A DNA stretch of 64,000 bases from positions 372,001-436,000 of the forward strand of contig NZ_FUYE01000002.1 in the NCBI RefSeq assembly GCF_900167535.1, read 5' to 3'. The notes beneath the pieces are model-generated. The model searched no databases. It saw nothing but the letters and a program-made list of their open reading frames with translations, and had not been told where the DNA came from. Positions 51,766-59,989 of the stretch are shown here, piece by piece; within the stretch, counting starts at the first letter, position 1, and each line of letters opens with the position of its first letter. A program made the position numbers and the translations under genes. The DNA comes from Prosthecobacter debontii (GTDB taxonomy: Bacteria > Verrucomicrobiota > Verrucomicrobiia > Verrucomicrobiales > Verrucomicrobiaceae).

Positions 51766-52722
51766 ATGCGCAATCCTGACCGCACCCACACCATGGCCGT
51801 TTTTTGTGACTTCGAGAACTTGGCCATCGGCGTTCGGGAGGCCAAGTATGACAAGTTTGACATGAATAAGGTGCTCGAACGCCTCTTGGTCAAAGGCAGC
51901 ATCGTGGTCAAAAAAGCCTACTGCGACTGGGAGCGGTATCGCGAATTTAAGAAGGCCATGCACGAAGCCGCCTTCGAGCTGATCGAGATCCCTCATCTGC
52001 GTATGTCGGGCAAAAACAGCGCGGATATCCGCATGGTGGTGGATGCTCTGGATCTCTGCTACACCAAAGCCCACGTGGACACCTTCGTCGTGGTCAGTGG
52101 CGACTCGGATTTCTCGCCCCTGGTCAGTAAACTACGGGAAAACAACAAAACCGTGATCGGGGTCGGTGTCAAAAACTCCACCAGCGACCTATTCATCGGC
52201 AATTGTGACGAGTTCATCTTTTACGATGATCTGGTGCGGGAGCAACAAAAGCGCCGCAATACACGCCTGCCGAAGAATCCAGCGCCCTCCAGCGAAACCA
52301 AGAAAGATACCCCCAAACCGGAACCTCGGAACAACGGGCGCGCCGCCACCAAAACCGCCTCTCCAGCCGAGGAGCCCATTGAATCTAAGCCCACTCCGGT
52401 CGCCTCCTCTCCTTCAGAAAATAAAACGGCAGGAGACCCCGAAAAAGCCATCGAAATGCTGATGGCCACGGTGGACGATCTGATCGGGGAACAAGGCGGC
52501 GACCAAGGCGTATGGGGCTGGAAAGTGAAGGAAACCCTGAAACGTCGTGTGCCCCAGTTCAGCGAACGTTTTCACGGTTTTCGCTCCTTCAATGCGCTCT
52601 TGGAAGCAGCCGGAAAACGCGGCTTGCTGGACTTGGTTTATGATGATCGCTCGGGTGGCTACCGCGTCCGCCCCGGAGCTGTGATTGAGGCAGCCGAGAC
52701 AGAAGCCCTCGCCGAAGAGTGA
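51766..52722 (+). CDS. NYN-domain ribonuclease with C-terminal OST-HTH/LOTUS domain
   Basis: 318-aa protein. Residues ~10-150 are a NYN (PIN-like) nuclease domain: AVFCDFENLAIG with the first catalytic Asp, GKNSADIRMVVDALDL and VVSGDSDFSPLVSKLRE with the other acidic residues. A Pro/Lys/Ala-rich linker (~165-225) leads to an OST-HTH/LOTUS winged-helix domain (~230-305: KVKETLKRRVPQFSERFHGF, FNALLEAAGKRGLLDL), known to bind RNA (G-quadruplex RNA in studied cases). It is likely a structured-RNA nuclease. ATG 51766 is chosen over the upstream TTG. Divergent from hisC. Confidence 0.9.
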   Translation: MRNPDRTHTMAVFCDFENLAIGVREAKYDKFDMNKVLERLLVKGSIVVKKAYCDWERYREFKKAMHEAAFELIEIPHLRMSGKNSADIRMVVDALDLCYTKAHVDTFVVVSGDSDFSPLVSKLRENNKTVIGVGVKNSTSDLFIGNCDEFIFYDDLVREQQKRRNTRLPKNPAPSSETKKDTPKPEPRNNGRAATKTASPAEEPIESKPTPVASSPSENKTAGDPEKAIEMLMATVDDLIGEQGGDQGVWGWKVKETLKRRVPQFSERFHGFRSFNALLEAAGKRGLLDLVYDDRSGGYRVRPGAVIEAAETEALAEE

Positions 52723-52860
52723 GCCCAGCCTCGGGTTCACGAGGCCGCCGAAAAATTTTCTCGCCTTTCCGGCGGCAAATCTGTCTAATCGCTATGCTGG
52801 CAGGTTAATCGACCTGTCAGCATCATACATCATAACCAAACCACAAACGCACTCATAACC

Positions 52861-53754
52861 ATGAAAAGAGCACTCCAACGAGGGTTCACCCTCATTGAAC
52901 TCCTGGTGGTGATCACCATTATCGCGATTATCGCGAGCTTGGCGGTCCCTACTTACAACCTGATCACGGTCAAAGCCAACCAGATGAAAGGTTCCAGCAA
53001 CTGCCGCCAAATCATCGGCTTGTTGCTCACCTACGCCGCCGATAACAATGGCCTGTATCCTGATTCTGTCACCAACCCCGTGACAGGCAGCGTGCCACTG
53101 ACCTCCAACGACGCTTTCCGCGCGCTGGTTCAGGAAGGTCTCGTGCAGGATGAAACCATCTTCGGTTGCCCAGGCAGCCGTTTCATGCCGGACAAAAACA
53201 TCGGCATTGCCCCAACCTTCGATCAGGCTCTGATCGCGGGTGAAAACCATTGGGCCATGACCCAGGGTCAATCCAACACGACCTCCAGCATCATGCCCAT
53301 CGTGTTCGAAAACCCAGCCGCCGCAGGCTGGCCTCCTCAGTGGAACTGCGATGCCGCAGGTAAACCTGTCGCTGGCCGAGCATGGCCAGGCGGAACGATC
53401 ATCATTGGCAAAAACGACGCCAGTGTGGAAACCGTCAAACTGATGTCTCAACAGGGTGCTTCGGTCGGGCCTCGTCTGCTTGGTAGCGGTATGGACATGT
53501 TCACCATGGCCAGCCCTAACCAGCCTCAGCAGATCCTGAACATCGTTCAGGCTGGCACCGGAAGCTACAGTGAGATTCCGGGTGCTGCCCCTGGTGGTTA
53601 TCCACAGGCCCCTGGCTACGGCGCTCCTGCCGGCGGTGGTCTTCCAGCCCTTCCGGGTGCTGCGCCTACGGGTGGTCTGCCAGCCATGCCTGGCGCTCCA
53701 CCTGCCGCCCCGGGGGGCGCTCTGCCCGCCCTGCCAGGTGCTCCTCAGCAGTAA
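52861..53754 (+). CDS. Type II secretion/pseudopilin-like protein with Pro/Gly/Ala-rich tail
   Basis: 297-aa protein with a class III prepilin signal: MKRALQRGFTLIELLVV, cleaved before Phe9, with Glu at mature position 5 and a hydrophobic helix to ~residue 30. The globular part (~35-225) resembles the DUF1559/PulG-like H-X9-DG or type II pseudopilin proteins numerous in Verrucomicrobia. The last ~70 residues consist of imperfect repeats on GG-L-PA-L/M-PGA (GGLPALPGAAP, GGLPAMPGAPP, GGALPALPGAPQQ). A terminator follows. It is probably incorporated in a pseudopilus or exposed at the surface. Confidence 0.88.
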   Translation: MKRALQRGFTLIELLVVITIIAIIASLAVPTYNLITVKANQMKGSSNCRQIIGLLLTYAADNNGLYPDSVTNPVTGSVPLTSNDAFRALVQEGLVQDETIFGCPGSRFMPDKNIGIAPTFDQALIAGENHWAMTQGQSNTTSSIMPIVFENPAAAGWPPQWNCDAAGKPVAGRAWPGGTIIIGKNDASVETVKLMSQQGASVGPRLLGSGMDMFTMASPNQPQQILNIVQAGTGSYSEIPGAAPGGYPQAPGYGAPAGGGLPALPGAAPTGGLPAMPGAPPAAPGGALPALPGAPQQ

Positions 53755-53783
53755 TCTAGTTGCCGAGTAACTGACTCATCAAG

Positions 53784-53814
53784 CGCCGCCCGGAGGAATC
53801 CGAGCGGCGTTTTT
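53784..53814 (+). terminator. Rho-independent terminator of the pseudopilin-like gene
   Basis: Hairpin CGCCGC...GCGGCG, extended by four further pairs beyond a mismatch, with a GGAA-type loop and followed by TTTTTGTTG, 29 bp after the stop codon. Confidence 0.75.
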
Positions 53815-53828
53815 GTTGCTGCACATCT

Positions 53829-55307
53829 ATGGAAACCCACTCTATGGTGAATGCCATGCACGCATCTGTGATCCTTGAGTGGCATTGGGGAACGATTTCT
53901 CTGGCCATCCTAACGCTGACAGTCAGCATCACCGCATTGCTGCATCTCCTGATTCATCATCGGGATCACCGGTCTGCAGGCTTCTGGTTCGCACTCATCG
54001 TCTTTTCCCCTCTCATCGGTGCCTGCCTTTACGGCTTGCTCGGCATTAATTTCGTGCGCCGCCGTGGGCAGCAATACCGTGGCAATATTGGGCCAGCCTA
54101 CCACGAGCCCCTGCCTGACTTTCCCTCCTTTGCCGATACGGACCCCCTTCAGCTCGAAAGAGATGGATTACTGGCGATCACCCTGGATCGCATTTCTCGC
54201 TTTCATTTCAGTGAGAGCAACGACGTCACTCCTCTCGTCAACGGCGATGAAGCCATGCCCGCCATGCTGGAAGCGATTCGCCAGGCACAAACCAGCATCG
54301 CACTTTCCAGCTACATCTTTGAGGCAACCCACATTGGCGCGCAGTTCGTTGAAGCACTCACCGAGGCTCATCAACGAGGCGTGGAGGTGAGGGTAATGGT
54401 GGATGACGCAGGTACCCGCTATTCCTGGCCTCCAATCACCCGAGTCCTGCGCAAACGGGGTGTCCTGGTCCGGCGGTTCATGCCCAACCGCTTTGTCTTA
54501 CGGTTACTGACCATGAACCTGCGGAATCACAAAAAAATCCTCGTTGTGGATGGTTTCATCGGTTTCACCGGAGGCATGAACATTCGAGAGGGCAACATGC
54601 TAGCAAGGAATCCTGCCCATCCCGTGCAAGACTTGCATTTCAAAATTATCGGGCCCGTCGTCGCCCAAATGCAGGGGGTCTTTGCTGAGGACTGGCAGTT
54701 CTGTGCCGGAGAAATTTTGGAAGGACCTGCTTGGTTCCCCCCTATCGAGCCTGCGGGTAAAACCCATGTATTGGGGATCGTGGATGGACCTGATGAAGAC
54801 CTCGAAGTCATGCCTGTGGCTCTATTTGCAGCCTTGAGCGCGGCGACAGACCGCGTCTGCGTGATGACACCTTATTTCCTCCCGACGGTCATTCTCATGG
54901 CTGCTTTAAAACTCTGCGCGACTCGAGGAGTCAAGGTCACCATCGTGACGCCAGCCAAAAACAACATCCCCGTCGTCTCTTGGGCAGCGCGCACCCTTTA
55001 TGCCGAGCTTTTAGAAGCAGGTTGCCACATTTATGAATCCCCGGGGCCATTCGATCATTCCAAAATGCTGCTGATCGATGGAACCTGGAGCTGCATCGGC
55101 TCGACCAATTGGGATCCACGCAGCCTTCGGCTGAATTTTGAATTCAATCTCGCTTGCCGCTGCCACACTCTGAATGCTCAGCTGGCCAGCATCTTTGAGG
55201 CTAAGAAGCAAGCCAGCCAGGAAATCACATTGGATGCTTTAAAAGACACTTCCACGAGCATTCGCCTGAGGAATGGACTGGCACGACTTTTTATTCCAGT
55301 GCTCTAA
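53829..55307 (+). CDS. cls: Cardiolipin synthase (PLD superfamily)
   Basis: 492-aa phospholipase-D-type enzyme joining phosphatidylglycerol units into cardiolipin. Two N-terminal membrane segments (TISLAILTLTVSITALLHLL and FWFALIVFSPLIGACLYGLL, the PLDc_N domain) are followed by two HKD motifs: NHKKILVVDGFIGFTGG and DHSKMLLIDGTWSCIGS with the following N-x-D-P-R-S. The start could also be at 53844 or 53856 (MHASVILEW). Length matches bacterial Cls. Confidence 0.92.
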   Translation: METHSMVNAMHASVILEWHWGTISLAILTLTVSITALLHLLIHHRDHRSAGFWFALIVFSPLIGACLYGLLGINFVRRRGQQYRGNIGPAYHEPLPDFPSFADTDPLQLERDGLLAITLDRISRFHFSESNDVTPLVNGDEAMPAMLEAIRQAQTSIALSSYIFEATHIGAQFVEALTEAHQRGVEVRVMVDDAGTRYSWPPITRVLRKRGVLVRRFMPNRFVLRLLTMNLRNHKKILVVDGFIGFTGGMNIREGNMLARNPAHPVQDLHFKIIGPVVAQMQGVFAEDWQFCAGEILEGPAWFPPIEPAGKTHVLGIVDGPDEDLEVMPVALFAALSAATDRVCVMTPYFLPTVILMAALKLCATRGVKVTIVTPAKNNIPVVSWAARTLYAELLEAGCHIYESPGPFDHSKMLLIDGTWSCIGSTNWDPRSLRLNFEFNLACRCHTLNAQLASIFEAKKQASQEITLDALKDTSTSIRLRNGLARLFIPVL

Positions 55308-55397
55308 CAGACTCATCGAGCGATGATCCCCTGGTGAGAATCGATGACCAGCTATGAGGTCGAGAGCCCTACCGTTCACGGATGATACCTGCCAACC

Positions 55398-57368
55398 ATG
55401 AAAAGACGTTTACCCCTGCTCGCGGTCCTTGCTCTGGCTTGCACCTCTCTCTTTAGCGTTGAACCCGTCTTGGTCAAAACGGATTTGTTTGAGGCCAGAA
55501 AGGATGGTTATGCGCTCTATCGCATCCCGGGCATCATCGTGACCAAGAGGGGCACGGTATTGGCCTACTGTGAAGCGCGAAAAAACGATAAGGGAGACTG
55601 GGGACCCATTGACATTGTGATGCGGCGCAGCACCGACGGAGCTCAAACCTGGCTTCCACGGCAAACTGTCGTTCATATGGAGGGAGATCTCCCGGTGAAT
55701 CCGGTCGCAGCGGCCCAAAATCTCGACAAACCAGGCGATAACACCGTGAACAACCCCGTCGCATTCGCGGATCGCAACGGCTCCGTTCACATGCTTTACT
55801 GCCTGGAATACAATCACTGCTATTACATTCGCAGCGATGATGACGGAGTGACTTGGACGCAGCCGGTGGATATCACCGCTACCTTTGAAAAATTTCGTCC
55901 CGAATACGACTGGAAGGTCATCGCCACAGGTCCAGCTCACGGCATTCAGCTCCGCACAGGGCGGCTGATTGTGCCTATCTGGATGTCTCTCGGCACCGGA
56001 GGGCACGCCCACCGCCCCTCTGTGACTTCCACCATCTTCAGTGATGACCATGGCTTGACTTGGCAGCGCGGTGACATTGCCATTCCAGATACGCCTGAGT
56101 GGGTCTATCCAAATGAAACCTGCATTTTGGAGACGCTGGTTGGCACCGTCATGATCAATACGCGCACCGAGTCCAAAACACATCGCAGGCTGATCAATCT
56201 AAGTCGTGACGGCGGTCAAACCTGGGCTAAACCGCGCTTTGACCAAGGCCTGCTGGAGCCCATCTGCATGGGAAGCATTGTTCGTTATTCCATGCGGCCC
56301 GCCGCCGATAAAAACCGCATCCTCTTTGCCAACCCGCACAACCTGGAACGCCTTGATGGCAAAGCCCAAGAAGGGAAATCCCGTGACCGGTGCAATCTCT
56401 CCGTCAAACTCAGCTTCGATGAAGGCAAAACCTGGAAGTTTAACAAGACTTTGGAAGCGGGTTACGGCGGTTACAGCGATTTAGCCGTCCTCCCGAATGG
56501 TGACGCGCTCTGTCTTTACGAGCGCGGTGATGATAGCGGTCTGGCCGTGAAAAAATCGACAAATTACACGCATCTAACCGTCGCCCGATTCAATTTGGAG
56601 TGGCTCAGCAACGGTAAAGACTCCCTGAAAGGTCCCTTGGACGGCAAGATGAGTTTTGGGACTCAGCGGGATGACTTTGAGGTGGCTGGAGTCGAGGCAT
56701 TCGTCTTGCATCCGACTCAACCGGCACCCAATGGGGCCCGCCCGTGGGTCTGGTATGCCCCCACCATTGGTAATAATCCCAGCGCAAGCAATGCATGGCT
56801 GATCTCTCGGCTGCTTGAACGTGGTTTTTACGTCGACGGCATCTATGTGGGGGAAACTTTCGCCAATCCCAAGAGCCGGGAGCAATTCGCCACCTTTTAC
56901 CATCATTTACGCGAAAAATACAAACTCGCACCTCAAGTGGGCCTTATCGCACAGAGTCGCGGCGGGCTGAATCACTACAATCTGGCCGCCGATCATCCCG
57001 AGTGGGTCAATTGCATTGCCGGGATCTACACCGTCTGTGACATCCGCAGCTATCCCGGCCTAGAGCGCGCAGCTCCATCTTATGGCCTCACACAGGAACA
57101 ACTGAACGCGCAAATTTCCCAGCATACCCCCATCGAAAGACTGGCCCCCATCGCCGCGGCTCACATCCCCATTCTACACATCCATGGGGATGCGGACAAG
57201 GTGGTGCCCATTGAAGCCAATAGCGCAGCCTTAGCTGAAAAATACAAAGCTCTCGGTGGAGCGATGGAATTGGTCATTGTTCCCGGCAAGGGTCACGAGT
57301 TCGATCCTGGCTTTTTCGAGTCTGAAAAGATGCTGAATTTCATCGTGAAACACGGGCTGGGGGACTAG
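55398..57368 (+). CDS. Secreted sialidase fused to a C-terminal alpha/beta hydrolase
   Basis: 656-aa exported protein (signal MKRRLPLLAVLALACTSLFS). Residues ~25-410 form a six-bladed sialidase: YRIP at 41-44 (Arg42), five Asp boxes ending at Trp85, 153, 222, 276 and 346, Arg256 and Arg296 completing an arginine triad, and Tyr359 in GYGGYSDLA with Glu375 as candidate nucleophile pair. Residues ~430-656 form an alpha/beta hydrolase with Ser520 (AQSRGG), Asp598/600 (IHGDADKVVP) and His633 (GKGHEF). Sialidase removes terminal sialic acid; the second domain could be an O-acetylesterase or act on other glycan esters, which is inference. Confidence 0.88.
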   Translation: MKRRLPLLAVLALACTSLFSVEPVLVKTDLFEARKDGYALYRIPGIIVTKRGTVLAYCEARKNDKGDWGPIDIVMRRSTDGAQTWLPRQTVVHMEGDLPVNPVAAAQNLDKPGDNTVNNPVAFADRNGSVHMLYCLEYNHCYYIRSDDDGVTWTQPVDITATFEKFRPEYDWKVIATGPAHGIQLRTGRLIVPIWMSLGTGGHAHRPSVTSTIFSDDHGLTWQRGDIAIPDTPEWVYPNETCILETLVGTVMINTRTESKTHRRLINLSRDGGQTWAKPRFDQGLLEPICMGSIVRYSMRPAADKNRILFANPHNLERLDGKAQEGKSRDRCNLSVKLSFDEGKTWKFNKTLEAGYGGYSDLAVLPNGDALCLYERGDDSGLAVKKSTNYTHLTVARFNLEWLSNGKDSLKGPLDGKMSFGTQRDDFEVAGVEAFVLHPTQPAPNGARPWVWYAPTIGNNPSASNAWLISRLLERGFYVDGIYVGETFANPKSREQFATFYHHLREKYKLAPQVGLIAQSRGGLNHYNLAADHPEWVNCIAGIYTVCDIRSYPGLERAAPSYGLTQEQLNAQISQHTPIERLAPIAAAHIPILHIHGDADKVVPIEANSAALAEKYKALGGAMELVIVPGKGHEFDPGFFESEKMLNFIVKHGLGD

Positions 57369-57405
57369 CCGGGGCGGGCGGATTCTAACAACATTCGTTC
57401 CAGGG

Positions 57406-57434
57406 TTGTCAAAACGACCAACTTGCTCTAGCCT
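57406..57434 (+). promoter_or_regulatory. Weak candidate promoter of tig
   Basis: TTGTCA and TAGCCT separated by 17 bp, ~75 bp upstream of the trigger factor start. The -10 hexamer is poor; reported only as the best match in the 140-bp spacer. Confidence 0.25.
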
Positions 57435-57508
57435 TCGCGCCCCTCCGGCCTGGGCGCTTTGCCAGCCGCCATGTCGGACAGGACTTTTCGAGCCTCGTCT
57501 TTCAAGCC

Positions 57509-58873
57509 ATGAACATCAACGTCGAACACCAGCCTAACTGCCGCGCTGTCGCGCACATCCGCGTGCCAGCCGAAGAAGTCGCTAAACAGCGCTCCGCCAT
57601 CACGTCCTATTTCGCCAGCCAAGTGCGCCTGCCAGGCTTCCGTCCAGGCAAAGCCCCCGCCGCAGCGGTCATCAAGCGCTTCGGCGACGACATCCAGAGC
57701 GAACTTGAAAAGCAGCTCATCAACGACGGTCTCCGCACCGCCATCAAGAATGAGGGCCTGGAAGTCCTGAACATCCTGTCCGTGACCGATAAAATCCATC
57801 ACGACACCGACAAGAGCTTCAGCTTCAGCGCTGAAATGAGCTTGGCTCCGAAATTCGAGCTGCCTGACTACAAAGGCATCCCGGTGAAGCTTCCACGCAT
57901 CGAAGTGTCTGATGCCGATGTGGATCACGACATCCTCCACCTGCGCGAGCGCTATGCCACCTTCTCCGATGTGGAGCGCCCTGCTGCCAATGGCGACGCC
58001 GTCGTCCTGGGTTTCACCTCGACTCTGGAAGGTCAGCCTCTGGCCGAAGCCATGCCGGAAGCCCCTGAGCACCTGAAGCAAATCGAAGAAAACTGGTTCC
58101 TCTTGGACACCGAGGAAGACTTCCTCCCAGGTTTCTATGCAGGCCTCGTGGGCATTTCCAAAGACGAGCAGCGCACCCTTTCCATTGCTCTCCCAGAAGA
58201 CTTCCAGTTCGAAGCTCTGCGCGGTAAGACCCTCGAACTCGCCGTGACCTGCAAGGGTGTGAAAGACAAGGTCGTGCCTGCACTCGATGCGGACTTCATC
58301 CAGAAAATCGGTGGTGGAGACATGACCGAAGAAACATTGCGCGAAGAAGTCAAAGAAGCCGTCCGCCGCCGCCGTGAACAGGCTCGCGAAAGCGCCAAGA
58401 GCAACCAAGTCATCGCCCACATCTTCGAGAAAGTGGAGTTCGACCTTCCTCAGGAAATCGTCAATCGCGAGGCTCAGCGCCGCACGAACGACATCGCCAT
58501 GCGCGCCATGCAGCAGGGCATCTCCCAAGACGAGTTGGTGAAGCAGCAGGATGAAATCCTGAGCAATGCCACCAATCAGGCCAAGCAGAGCGTCAAAGTC
58601 AGCTTCATCCTGGAGCAAGTGGCGAAGAAAGAAGGCCTCAGCATCAGCGATGAACAACTGACCTACGCCTTGGCTAACATGGCCGCCCGCCAGAAAAAGC
58701 CTGTGAAGAAATTCATGAGCGAAGCCCAGAAGAACGGCATGATCGAGCGCATGCGCGACGATCTCCTTCTCGAAAGCGCCCTTCAATTCCTGAAGGACAA
58801 CGCCCAGGTGGAAGAAACCGATCCAGAGCCTGAGCACTGCGATACGCACTCCCCTGCCCCTGCTGCTGCTTAA
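57509..58873 (+). CDS. tig: Trigger factor
   Basis: 454-aa ribosome-associated chaperone and peptidyl-prolyl isomerase. The N-terminal ribosome-binding domain contains the signature VRLPGFRPGKAPAAAVIKRF; the middle FKBP-like region is ~160-250; the C-terminal helical chaperone domain follows (EEVKEAVRRRREQARESAKS, ISDEQLTYALANMA). The C-terminus ends in an Asp/Glu- and Pro/Ala-rich tail with two His/Cys. Length and domain order fit the family. clpP/clpX, frequent neighbours, do not follow. A very long open frame on the opposite strand is a coding shadow. Confidence 0.95.
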   Translation: MNINVEHQPNCRAVAHIRVPAEEVAKQRSAITSYFASQVRLPGFRPGKAPAAAVIKRFGDDIQSELEKQLINDGLRTAIKNEGLEVLNILSVTDKIHHDTDKSFSFSAEMSLAPKFELPDYKGIPVKLPRIEVSDADVDHDILHLRERYATFSDVERPAANGDAVVLGFTSTLEGQPLAEAMPEAPEHLKQIEENWFLLDTEEDFLPGFYAGLVGISKDEQRTLSIALPEDFQFEALRGKTLELAVTCKGVKDKVVPALDADFIQKIGGGDMTEETLREEVKEAVRRRREQARESAKSNQVIAHIFEKVEFDLPQEIVNREAQRRTNDIAMRAMQQGISQDELVKQQDEILSNATNQAKQSVKVSFILEQVAKKEGLSISDEQLTYALANMAARQKKPVKKFMSEAQKNGMIERMRDDLLLESALQFLKDNAQVEETDPEPEHCDTHSPAPAAA

Positions 58874-58904
58874 TTGATGCAGCCAAATCCTTGATCAAAG
58901 ACGA

Positions 58905-58932
58905 AACAGCGTCGGCCATCCGACGCTGTTTT
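58905..58932 (+). terminator. Rho-independent terminator of tig
   Basis: Ten-bp perfect stem AACAGCGTCG/CGACGCTGTT with a 6-nt loop followed by TTTTCGC, 31 bp after the tig stop. It separates tig from the lipid-type operon downstream. Confidence 0.72.
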
Positions 58933-58952
58933 CGCATCCCTCTCAGATTTCC

Positions 58953-59690
58953 ATGCCCGCAGATCCCCGCCGCATCCTCATCACTGGAGCCAATGGCGTG
59001 CTCGGAAATGCCACTGCCCAGTATTTCCTGGATCGCGATCCTGCTTGCCAAGTCTTTCTGGGTGTGAGGGAACGTCGGGACAAGGCGGAGGCTCTGGCGG
59101 CCGCCTATCCTGGTCGCGCCTTTCTCTGCCCGCTCGAAATCACGCTTGCTGACTCATGGGCAGAGGCTCTTTCTCAGATTGAATCCACTGCGGGGTCTCT
59201 CTCAGTCCTGATCAATAACGCCGGTTATCATGATGATGCCCTCCTGGCGACAATGACTCAGGAGCAGTGGTCAGGTGTCCTGAATGCTAACCTGAACGCG
59301 GTCTTCCTTGGGTGCCAAGCGGCACTCCAACCCATGATGCGCCAGCGCTGGGGCCGGATCATCAATATCGCTTCCCTGAGCGCCCTGCACTCCCCTGCGG
59401 GACAAACCAATTACGCCGCTGCCAAAGCTGGCGTGCTCGGCCTAACGCAGAGCTTGGCGAAGGAAAGTGCTCGCCTCGGCATCACCGTTAACGCCATTTG
59501 CCCAGGTCACATTGAAGGTGCCCTACCTGCGGGATGGAGTGACGAACAGATCAAGGCCGTCAAACGCGAGACCCCGATGCGACGTTTTGCCCGGCCCGAG
59601 GAAATCGCTGCCGTCGTTTTCTTTCTTGCCAGCCCTGAGGCGAGCTATATGACTGGCGCGTCTCTAAAACTTGACGGCGCACTTGTCTAA
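58953..59690 (+). CDS. FabG-like short-chain dehydrogenase (3-oxoacyl-ACP reductase type)
   Basis: 245-aa classical SDR: TGANGVLGNATAQYF (NAD(P) loop), INNAGYHDDALL, the catalytic Ser of INIASLSALHSP, Tyr-x3-Lys in NYAAAKAGVLG, and the C-terminal SYMTGASLKLDGALV with the usual V-DGG variant (LDGA). The neighbouring acyl carrier protein gene (30 bp downstream) supports action on an acyl-ACP. It is probably a specialised paralogue, since no fabD/fabF or full FAS cluster is present. Confidence 0.88.
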   Translation: MPADPRRILITGANGVLGNATAQYFLDRDPACQVFLGVRERRDKAEALAAAYPGRAFLCPLEITLADSWAEALSQIESTAGSLSVLINNAGYHDDALLATMTQEQWSGVLNANLNAVFLGCQAALQPMMRQRWGRIINIASLSALHSPAGQTNYAAAKAGVLGLTQSLAKESARLGITVNAICPGHIEGALPAGWSDEQIKAVKRETPMRRFARPEEIAAVVFFLASPEASYMTGASLKLDGALV

Positions 59691-59720
59691 AACCTGCTTA
59701 CTTACCCCGCTCTCTCACGA

Positions 59721-59975
59721 ATGAACCTACGCCAACGCATCAAAGAAGTCATGGCCAGCGAGCTTATGCTGGAAGTCAGTGTGGATGAAATCGCTGATGA
59801 CGCCCCTCTCTTTGGTCCCAATGGCATTGGGCTTGATAGCGTGGATGCCCTCCAGCTCGTAGTGGCCATCGAAAAGCATTTCAAACTCAAGATCACCGAC
59901 CAAACCAAGGCCCGTGAGATTCTCCACAGCGTGGACAGCATCGCCAAGGCTATTGAAGAAGCGGGCTTGGCCTGA
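59721..59975 (+). CDS. Acyl carrier protein
   Basis: 84-aa ACP with the 4'-phosphopantetheine site Ser40 in GIGLDSVDALQL (variant of DSLD) and the usual helix I (LRQRIKEVMASELML) and helices III/IV. It carries fewer acidic residues in helix II than housekeeping AcpP, suggesting a dedicated pathway carrier. Between the FabG-like gene and a flippase-like membrane protein, it is probably operon-encoded. Confidence 0.9.
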   Translation: MNLRQRIKEVMASELMLEVSVDEIADDAPLFGPNGIGLDSVDALQLVVAIEKHFKLKITDQTKAREILHSVDSIAKAIEEAGLA

Positions 59976-59989
59976 TTGACTCCGGGCGC

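Noticed and set aside
57428..58849. 473-codon open frame antisense to tig, longer than tig itself
   Set aside because: Its composition (Phe/Leu/Asp/His-rich, repeated VV/FF/LL shadows) mirrors the opposite strand, no family fits, and the trigger factor frame is unmistakable. It is a coding shadow of strong codon bias.
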